A DNA stretch of 64,000 bases from Brachionus manjavacas (taxonomy: Eukaryota > Rotifera > Eurotatoria > Ploima > Brachionidae). Below, piece by piece: positions 55,488 through 64,000 of the stretch (position 1 is its first letter; each line of letters opens with the position of its first letter). The position numbers and the translations under genes are program-made. The DNA lies in contig JAHQIY010000003.1 of assembly GCA_019054805.1 (NCBI GenBank), positions 2,108,001 through 2,172,000 on the forward strand. The letters run 5' to 3'. The notes below the pieces were generated by a model that did no database searches, was not told where the DNA came from, and was given only the letters and a program-made list of their open reading frames with translations.

Positions 55488-58400
55488 ATGTCAAACGGAA
55501 CAGTGGAACAAAAAACGGCCAATCATTCAGATGTCAGTCTATCTGATTTAAAGATATCCAACTTTGCCAGTTTAAACTCGTTTCTAATAGACGAGCTCGA
55601 AGTCAACCTTAGCATAAACCTGAGCGATGATCTGAAAAACATCATCAAAACATACCTGTCCGAATACGAGTCGTTGAATCAGCGCAAACTTGAAGAAAAA
55701 GAATCGGTCATTTCTCAGCTAAAACAAAGCCTGCTTGACCTAACCGAAAAGCGGTTCCGAGCCTCCATTCAAAACGGCTCCAGCACTCTGCCTAACGAGA
55801 ACATCGAATTCCTGATCAACCAAAAAGAGGCCAGAATTAACCAACTTTCGGATCAGTTGAGCGAAAGTGAACGCGACATAAACAAATTAAAGCAGACCAT
55901 CAACTCTCAGGATGACGTCATCTTATCTCTCAACAACAACATTTATGTAAGTTCTATTTTTGTACTAACGAGGCTTCTCTAATTTTAATTAATGGACTAT
56001 TGACATAAAAATAAAAGAATAAAAGTCAGTACATGCCTAAAAATATTAAATAAATTTTTTAATTAATTTATTGCTACCTTACTATTTTTTTTTCTTTCTT
56101 GATCTGCTCAATACTTAAGCATTTTGTCCTGTAAAGAAGTCTTGAATTGACTTTAAATTAAAAATGAAGTTGAGTGCCAAAAAGAAATTAAATTCTTAGG
56201 AATTAAATACATAAAAACGAAATTTAAGCTATTTTTAAATTTAAAAAGTATTTTCTTTCAATTAATTTTTTATTTTAATTATAAGTATTTATTCAATAAA
56301 AGCCACAGGAAATGTGTTATAAATTAAAATAAAATTAAAAATAAAATTAGATTAAAAAATAAATTAAAATTAATAATATTTATGTTTTAATTTTGAATTT
56401 TTTTTGCTAATTGTGGTGTAAGATGAAATGGTCATTTGTAATTTTTCTCTTTTGAAATTTGGATTTTTTTCCCATTTTTTTTTATATTCCCTGTGCCTCA
56501 GCAGTTTTTTCACTTTTAATTTTCCCTTTTTTAGCCTAAAAAAAAATAATTATTAATATAATTTTTTAATTTCTAAATATAACAAGCACCAGATAAGTAA
56601 CGAGTATCAAATAAAAATAGATGCCAAGAATCACCAAACGTAAAAGTTACTTTTTTTTCAAATCTTTAGCTGTAAGGATATTGGCCAGCACATGGGCGTA
56701 AGAATCTTCTTGTTCTGTTGTTCCACTTGAACCATCATTAATTTTGAAAATTTTGTCAAAATACAGAGCTTCAATTTAATTATAGTTTCAGGTTTTCTGG
56801 AGACTTTTTTTGCTAAGGAGTAAGCAATATCATGTTTTTTAGATGTTTTTTTATTGATAAATGATATTTTGTCAATTAAAATTAGATAATTCGTCAGTTA
56901 TACAAGAGTCAATTTTAAAAAATAACATTAATAAAATAAAATGTTTTGTCTTTTGTTTAAAAAACTAATTTTTATTTTTTTTCTAAAATTATTGATGGTT
57001 TCTCCCACTGTCTTTTTTATTTAGCTTCAGAGATTATTTTATTTTTATATTTGAATTAATATTCTGAAAAATTGCAAAAATTCTTTCTTTTTCACAGATT
57101 TTTTTTTAAGTCACAAGTCTTAAGTCAAGTCAACTCAATGACTTAAAATTTTTTTTTTAAGTCAATTTAATGATTTTATAGATTCATATTTGATACCAAT
57201 AAAGTAGTTGCATCCAAATTCCTGGCCGTTAACCTTTGTACTCTGTAAATGTAACCAGATTTAGAAAATAATTCTTTCAACTGGCCCAGATGAAGCAGGT
57301 ATTGATAAAAATTTTTGTGCAAGTCATAACTTTGACTTAAATTTTTGTGACTTAGACTTAAAACTGTGACTTATAAACAAGTCTGCTCTTTCAATGGATC
57401 AATAGTAGTAGTAGTAGTAGTAGTAATAGTAGTAGTAGTAGTGTGAACTGCTGTACAGCGAAAATGATCGTTATACCAACGCCAATATGGTGCCTGGCCC
57501 ATTAAGAGCCTTAGCAGTCTTTGCTTTTATCCATACCAAAAACTTCTCTGTCGATTATTGCCTTGAAACTATTGAGTGAAACAGCATTTACAGCTCTTGT
57601 TAACAAACCATTCAATATGTCCACCACCGTGGAGGATCCTTCTTGGTCTGTTCTCTCACTACTCTTTTGTCATGTCTTCTTAAATTACCAGCTGGTCCTG
57701 TTGTTGTTTTTGCATAATTAATTCTGATTATTAAATTTATATTTTCCATACCTTTGACTAGTTTGTATATTTGGATTAAATTTGCAGATGCTGCTGAGCA
57801 TTTTTTTTTCCATTTCAGATCATTTGTTATGTAAACACCTAGATCTTTTTCTTCTGCCGTTTCTTTTAGAGTATGATCTAAACCATTTGTTTGGTTGAAC
57901 ATTTGATATAGAAAGTTGGGATTTTTTTTCCAATTTGCAATCATTATACATATCTCTAAATTTAGATCGGTAGATCATACATCTGCCCAACTAGTTAGGC
58001 TGTTTAAATCATTTTGAAGAGAGAGTGATAAAGTTAGGTCTTGACTTATGGGTCCGATTATTTTCAAATCATCTGCGTAAGATAAATTAAATTCCTTTAA
58101 AACTTCAACCAAGTCGTTTATGTAAATTACAAATAAAATAGAGCCAAGAACTGACCCTTGTGGTAATCCACTCGATACATCTTCCCAGTCTGACTTAGTT
58201 TCGCCCATGACTACACGTTGCTTTCTTCCTAATAATAATGACCTGAGCCATGAGTGCATTTGGTTATTGATTCCATATGCAATTAATTTTGCGAGAAGTT
58301 TCTTGTGCGGTACTTTATCAAACGCTTTTGGAAAATCTGTGTAAATTACGTCAACTGAATTACCTTTTTCTTCTTCGTTAGTTAGTTTGTCTAAAAAATA

Positions 58401-61400
58401 AACTTAGAAAAATTAAATTTTAAGCCTGAATCCTACTAAAAAAATATTTTAATGTTTTTTTTATGATTAGGAGTTGAAGAACAACAACCAAACAGTGCTG
58501 AAAGCTAAGCAGGATTCTTTTAAATTGATGACGGAGGATTTGAATAGTAAGCAGAAGTTAATTGAGGAGCAAAGCGAAACAATTCGAGAGTTGAATGAAA
58601 AAACGAATAGATTAGAAGACGAGTTGAAAAAAGCGCACACTGACTTGGAAAAGCGTCTGAATGAGAAGCAAACAGACCTGCAGATAAAGATAGCTCAGTT
58701 TGAAGCGAATTTGCGCGAAGGAAAAATTTACTTTGAGGATGTTTTAGCTGAGAAAAGCAAAGAAATAAACAGATTGAAGCTAAAATTGGAAAGCTTGGGA
58801 CAAAGTGGAGACGATGAGGCCCAAAATGGCGAAGAATCGAACATGCTTAATATATTAAATATTAACAGGTTCGATTCGGATAATATCACAAATATCAAAG
58901 CGCTTTACGAACATCAAATTGATATTTTGAAGGTTAAAATTGAAATGCTGGAAAAGACTTGTACCAACTATCAACAAGGTATGTACTGATTCCTATTTTT
59001 TAAATTTCAAGTATAAATGTGAATCATGAAAAAAAATTTCGAGAGTTGATACATATTTTTGTTTGTAAATTTGAGTTTAATAAATGACCGATTTAAAAAT
59101 TAATCAGTTGAAAGTTTTTAAAAAAAATTAATTTTTTTTAGAGAAAAATAAATATGAACTTGAATCTTATAATGAATAAGAAATTTTTAATTTTCTACTT
59201 TTTAATTTTGAGAACTAAAATTTGATAAATTAAAATTTAAAAGTAAATTCGTTTGTCTCAGTAATTTCAGGTAACAATGAGTAATTTTACACATCATTTC
59301 GCAAATCAACGTTTTATTAAGTAAAAATGAACAAATCATAAAATTAAAAAAAAACACAATTTTTAGTAATATTTTACTTTTTTTTGAAATTTGTTTTTTC
59401 GAAATTTTTCCTAAAAAAACTAGTTTTTAAGGTAATATAAACTAAAATTAAAGATACTAATTTTGAAAAGAATTTACTTAAAAATTAATAATTTTACGTC
59501 TTTTTTTTTCTTACTGTTAATGGCAAAAATAAAACCCTCAATAACAATAATATTAATATTAATAATTAAAAATTAACTTGCGGAATTTTGCATAAAATTG
59601 TGCATTGCTACCAGAAATTACCAATTAAGTCATGCGGGTCATGTCCAATTTGTGATCATATGTTCAATTTATCTGTGATCAGCCAAATCATGCTGGGTTG
59701 GTGAACATAGATTTTTTTTTGATCACATTTTAGATGATCAAAATCTGATCACAAAAATTGAAAAATGATCACTTAAAAATTTTATGAAATTAGTAGTAAG
59801 GGGTAGGCTACAAGTTGCGAATTGCATACAGGATGATGCAAAACGCGATGGGTGACGACACCCTGTGTGGTAGCCACTTGCCGTAATTAAGTTGCTGTTT
59901 TGTCAAGCTTGCTTTTGAAGTCGTTGGTACTTTTGGCGGTGATGATGAAGTCGTAAAGATCGTTCCATTCATTGACGATTCGGTTGCAGAAAAAGTTATG
60001 TCGTTGATTACAGTTCTTCACCAATTCTCGTCTCAATCTCGCTCTTCTATTGCCTCTTGGCGCAGAAATGGAAGTCGGTGCGGCAAATTCAACAAATCAA
60101 TTAATTTTGCAAAACTTTTCTTTTAGCTTTAAGATTAAGAATAAAAAGATTAAGCTATTTATTTATTTAAACAAATAGCTTAATTTGAATAATTTAATGA
60201 AAATGGAAATTGATGATGATTTTAAAATTTTTGAGAAATTGTCAAAAATGTGAAAGAAAAAGCTGATCAAAATAAAAAAATGGCAATGGCTACTCCAGTT
60301 GTTTCTTTAACCACTCAGAATGTTGTAAACAAAGCTTTGAGCAAACATTTGAATCCAGTTCCATGTCCAATATGTAATCAATTAATGAAAAATGACTGAG
60401 GTGTAAAATTGAACATGGCTAACAAGCATTAGCTAATTTATTATAAGTATTTTTTTTTCAAATTCAAAGAAAGCAAGATTTTTATTTATATTGTATTTTT
60501 AAGTAAAAATTATATTTTTTTTTGAAATATCAATAATACTTTTAATCTTTTCATTCACTTAAATTCTTATGAATTTATTAACTATTATTCGTCTATTATT
60601 CATTAATAACCTGTAAATAATCAAAATACAAAATAAGCATAATTTTTCAAAGAAAAAATAAATCTAAATATTAAAAAATATATTCAAACTTTGTATTTTG
60701 ATTATTTAAAGATTATTAATAAATAAATACCATTTAAATTTAAGGTAAAAAATGTATTCATGAAATAAAATTCTTACCAGTTATTTAATGATCACAAAGA
60801 AATGAATTTGTTCGCAAAATTTTTTTTTACAATGAATTTTGATCGCAAATTTTGTGACCATCAAAAAAAATCTATGTTCACCACCCGAGCATGATTTGAT
60901 TGATCACAGATTAAGTGAAGAAATGATCACAAATTTGAAATGACCCATCTAGCTAATGAAGCAATAGATTTTATTTAAACTTATATCATTTTTTGAAAAG
61001 AACCTAGCCGGTTTTCCATTGAATTAGTGCCCCCTTTTTTAAGTTCCAAAATCAATAAAAAATGCGACAAAAATGGTATCATTTAAGAGCTTTTTTATTC
61101 ACTTTTGTCTTCTTTAATTATTTCAAGAACAAGTTACTTCTATTTTTGACCGAATTGAAAACAATTCAGTTAGGAGCTTAGAGAGACAAATCCTATAAAA
61201 ACAGAAAGTCTTTAGCCAAATGCGTAGATGTGCGTTGTAAAGCCAATTCTCTCAAAATCTTAAATGCATTAAGATAATAAAACTAATCAGACTATATTTT
61301 AAAAAAGTCAGAAAAAGCTAAAAGAAAAATTTTTTTTGAGAATAAGATAAAATATAAAGTAAAATTTTTCTTAGAAAAACATATTAAAGAAAAAAAGTTG

Positions 61401-64000
61401 TGTTTGATTTTTAAATATTCTGTTCCAATTTTGTCGTAATGGAAGTAACTTCTTCTTAAAATAATTAAAGAAGACAAAAGTGAATAAAAGAGCTATTTAA
61501 TGATACCATTTTTGTCGCATTTTTTATTGATTTTGGAACTCAAAAAAGGGAACACAAATTCAATGAAAAACCGTAGATTTCCTTGAAAAATAGTTAATTC
61601 CAACGATATTGTCCAGATCAGAATGTAAAAATATTTTCTTTTATATTTTTTAAAGGAATTAAAGAAATGAATAAAAACTTTGGCATCCAGCAGCTGAGCG
61701 ATGAGGTAAACTCGATCCAAACATTCAAAGACTTGATGCAAGACCTTCAAAAAACCAATGTTAATCTAGAAACAGAAAAGATAGATCTCCAAGTAATCAA
61801 TTCAAAGATTCAATCGCAGCTAGACCAGACCAGAATCGAAAAAGAAAACTTGAACAAAAAATTCCACACTGCCGACCAACTAAACCAGCGACTGAGCCAA
61901 GAAAAACATGACTTGGACTCTCATTACCGCTCCCTGCTAAACTCCAAGGAATCCGAATTGGCCGAAATTAATCAAAAATTTCTCCATCTAACCATTGAAT
62001 ACGAACAGCTTAGCCAAGACAACACACGCCTGGCCCAAATTAGCCTTGAATACGAACAGCTGAAAACAACTAACCAAGAACTGGCTGATCACTATGAACA
62101 ACTTTGTCACCAAGCTACTGATATTGTCAACGGCAATCAAATGCTCAATGAACAGGTTGAATCAAGTCATGCCCAGATTGAGCATCTGAACTCTCAAGTG
62201 AATGATCTTCAGCTTCAGGTTGACCACTTGTCCAACTGCAATTCAGAGCTAAACACCCAAAAGGTCAACTATGAACTCAAGGTCGAAGATCTCGAGATAA
62301 AGATCCAGGAAATTCAGCCTGAGCTGGACGAGCTGGCCGCTCTGAGGCGCCTCAATCTCGACATCAACTCCTTGAATGACCAGCTAAACGACTTAAGGCT
62401 CGAGCTGGAAGACAAAAATGAGCTCATTGAACAATTGAATCAGGCAAAGGAATTTTTGGCAGAAAACAATTGTAAACTCTTGACCAACAATATCAAAATT
62501 CAACTTTTTGTTGAGTCGTTGGGACTGGACCAGTCTGAAATAGAGAACAGTCAACGAGTCAAAGAATATGACGATTTGATGGACAAAGTGTCAAGGTATG
62601 AAAGTGAAATTTTGAGTCTGAGAATTCAGTTGGAAGAATTTAGGCTTCCGGCCAAGACTGGAATGGATCAGGAAAGTCAGTTTGATAGTTTGGCTGAGGA
62701 AATGGATCAATTAAGAGATAGGCTTGCTTCTAATGAGAAATTGACTCTTAAGCTAAAGGCCAAATTGAAGCAAATGTTGAAAAACTCGGCTAAGTGTCAG
62801 GAAAATGAGGCTCAGACCGAAGATGGAGAATATGTGCAGTTTTTGGTGGAATTTGGCGCCAAAATGGCTCAGGAGAAGATAGAAAAAGATGTGGAAGATA
62901 GTTTGAATGCGTTGAAATGGGATGTGCAGCGTTTGCTTTTGTCCAAAGAGCTAAAATCAGACAAATCTTTGAACACGTCCCAAGACTTCGACTACAGGGA
63001 TCAAATATTTAGTTTAGAGGCCCAGTTGAACCAGAAAATGAATCAAATGGGGGAATTAGCAGCCAAATGCGAGCACCAACAGCAAATAATTGATTCCATA
63101 GACACTTCGGTTGTAACAGAACTCGAAAATAGAATAGAACTGATGCAGAATCAATTGAGAATAAAAGATGATCAAATTGATGCTTTGTCTGACTGGGGCT
63201 CGAGTCTGCCCGAACCATCTCAAACAAATAAAGATCAAATTGAGGCTTTGAAGAAGGAAAAAGAATTGCTTGTTACTGATTTGGAAAAATACAAAGAACA
63301 ACTTGACCAAGAAACTAAGAATGCTTTCAATTTAAAAGAAATTCTTGAATCAAGAATTAAAGAGCTAGAAAATGAAGCAAAGATAAAAGATGATCAAATT
63401 GATGCTTTGTCTGACTGGGGAAGCAGTTTTGTTAATAAATCTGAAGACCCAAAAAATAGTGGATCCCAAATTGAGTCCCTTGAAACCAAGATAAATGGTC
63501 TGAATGAAGAAATTGCTGTTTTGAGAAGAGAAAAAGAAGTTGTTTTGTTGGATTTGGAAAAAAATAGAGAAGAATTTGAGCATGAGATAAAAAATTTAAA
63601 TTATTTAAAAGAAAAACAGTTGTTTATGATCGGAGAGCTTGAGCTAAAGATTAAAGAGCTAGAAAGTGAAGTAAAGATAAAGGATGAACAACTTGAGGCT
63701 GTGTCCGATTGGGCCCACGGCTCCCAAAACAAATCGGAAAACGAAGACCAAGTCGAAGGTCTAAAGCATCAAATTTTGGACCTTCAAGTCGACTTGAAGG
63801 CCAAACAAGAACTTATCGAGTCTCTAGAAGTACAAATGAAAACTGTTGACGAGCAGTTAGAGACGATCAAGTGTAACAACAAGTATTTGGAAAGCGAATT
63901 GGCTCAGAGTCAACCATCCAAGCAAGAGACTAAATTGGAAAATGTTCAATTAGTGGGCAATAGTGCATCTAGCGACGAAACAATTGAGCTTAAGGCTCAC
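55488..64000 (+). CDS. Large coiled-coil protein, golgin-like (3' end outside window)
   Basis: Exons 55488-55946 (153 codons from MSNGTVEQKTANHSDVSL), 58471-58978 and 61656-64000 (open at the window edge); phases 0 and 1 match at both splices. More than 1100 residues, nearly all heptad-rich coiled coil (e.g. LEEKESVISQLKQSLLDL, LRLELEDKNELIEQLNQAKE), with acidic breaks. Three copies of a local motif occur in exon 3: RIKDDQIDALSDWGSS (about 63160), KIKDDQIDALSDWGSS (about 63385) and KIKDEQLEAVSDWA (about 63675). The segment LKLKAKLKQMLKN is basic. Length and composition fit a golgin or similar tether or centrosomal scaffold; the C-terminus that would tell (GRIP, TM or other domain) is not in the window. 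Both introns (2.5 and 2.7 kb) contain transposons. Confidence 0.85.
56863..57022. mobile_element. Short MULE-derived fragment (attgacaaat family)
   Basis: Contains gatattttgtcaattaaaat, tagataattcgtcagttata and, 120 bp on, tttctcccactgtc, matching inner and outer parts of the MULE arms at 1265-3610. Probably a non-autonomous derivative in the coiled-coil gene's first intron. Confidence 0.6.
57105..57392 (-). mobile_element. hAT C-terminal fragment with aagtc-repeat ends
   Basis: The left end carries aagtcacaagtcttaagtca and the right end gacttaaatttttgtgactt plus further agtc motifs, inverted. The minus strand encodes ASSGPVERLFSKSGYIYRVQ-like sequence and RLTARNLDATTLLVSN, across one frame break, matching the hAT dimerisation domain (P.S..ERLFS..G....R.RL...NLD). 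Confidence 0.7.
57400..58400 (-). mobile_element. CR1-like LINE, RT and post-RT, internally deleted
   Basis: The minus strand: VDVIYTDFPKAFDKVPHKKL, ORF 58259-57975 (SSGLPQGSVLGSILFVIYIN, LSYADDLKIIG), ORF 57944-57612 (TAEEKDLGVYITNDLKWKKK), then an abrupt join to TTGPAGNLRRHDKRVVREQ, then the C-terminus, with a (tac)n tail at 57405-57440. The YADD active site is present. Stops interrupt the frame. Confidence 0.85.
59636..60946. mobile_element. Foldback element with tgatcac-rich ~130-bp TIRs
   Basis: Ends gggtcatgtccaatttgtga and aaatttgaaatgaccc are inverted and extend inward through repeated tgatca/gatcac motifs and ggtgaacatagatttttttt. The interior at 60250-60430 has an open remnant ending PVPCPICNQLMKND-stop. 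A LINE 3' end (59790-60095) is inserted in the left part. Confidence 0.75.
59790..60095 (-). mobile_element. LINE 3'-end fragment
   Basis: The minus strand encodes ISAPRGNRRARLRRELVKNC, NQRHNFFCNRIVNEWNDLYD and TNDFKSKLDKTAT-stop, the usual CR1-type C-terminus (R..FF.NRVV..WN.L). Its 3' UTR contains gcgttttgcatcatcctgta. Confidence 0.8.
61009..61573. mobile_element. MITE with ~145-bp TIRs
   Basis: cggttttccattgaattagt at the left mirrors caaattcaatgaaaaaccg at the right; the arms (61009-61155, 61430-61573) also share aatcaataaaaaatgcgaca and aaatggtatcatt. tag lies beside both ends. No ORF. It sits 80 bp before the third exon of the coiled-coil gene. Confidence 0.85.

Noticed and set aside
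63009-63583. Minus-strand ORFs at 63009-63583
   Set aside because: Antisense shadows of the coiled-coil exon; Phe/Leu-rich complement of Lys/Glu codons.

Overview
The window is AT-rich nuclear DNA from an invertebrate animal. Reasons: spliceosomal GT-AG introns, metazoan-type genes (THADA, TUBGCP4), a eukaryotic tRNA-Glu, and a dense load of LINE, Tc1/mariner, pogo, MULE, hAT and SINE remnants. Many short LQNGDLASGSWD-type WD40 proteins and this base composition would suit a monogonont rotifer, but that is a guess. A BLAST of the THADA and GCP4 exons would settle it.

Three conserved multi-exon genes, all on the + strand, form the framework. (1) The C-terminal half of THADA/Trm732 runs from an upstream exon at 728 to its stop at 18078. 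Its introns of 2.9, 6.2 and 5.0 kb are packed with transposon debris. (2) A complete gamma-tubulin complex component 4 (GCP4) gene runs from 43694 to 51106 in 12 exons; a 4.4-kb intron holds several LINE pieces and a MITE. (3) A large coiled-coil (golgin-like) gene starts at 55488 and its third exon is still open at the window end. A tRNA-Glu(CTC) gene lies 0.2 kb upstream of GCP4, and a processed-looking mitochondrial ribosomal protein S12 pseudogene lies just before it.

The accessory region between THADA and GCP4 (18.1-43 kb) is a repeat nest. It holds three copies of a lineage-specific gene that pairs a Cys-rich, PAN/Apple-like N-terminus with a WD40 propeller: one with an open seven-blade propeller (29204-30413) and two decayed, the decayed ones lying in the arms of an 11.6-kb inverted duplication (21822-33449). 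It also holds three of four copies of a 1.2-1.5-kb repeat carrying a small gene for a Pro/Leu/Cys/Ser-rich protein with a 63-bp internal repeat; the fourth copy is in a THADA intron. Differences among the 63-bp units are mainly silent in one frame only, which marks that frame as the coding one.

The mobile elements are informative. Four LINE/MITE insertions have clear target-site duplications, including LINE-in-LINE nesting. A 1.27-kb TIR element with a 9-bp duplication and an unrecognised ORF interrupts one Pro-rich repeat unit. A tRNA-derived SINE is present twice. Several foldback/MULE-like families share one design: terminal inverted repeats built from a reiterated short motif.

Stretches not listed below are AT-rich sequence in which I see no gene.
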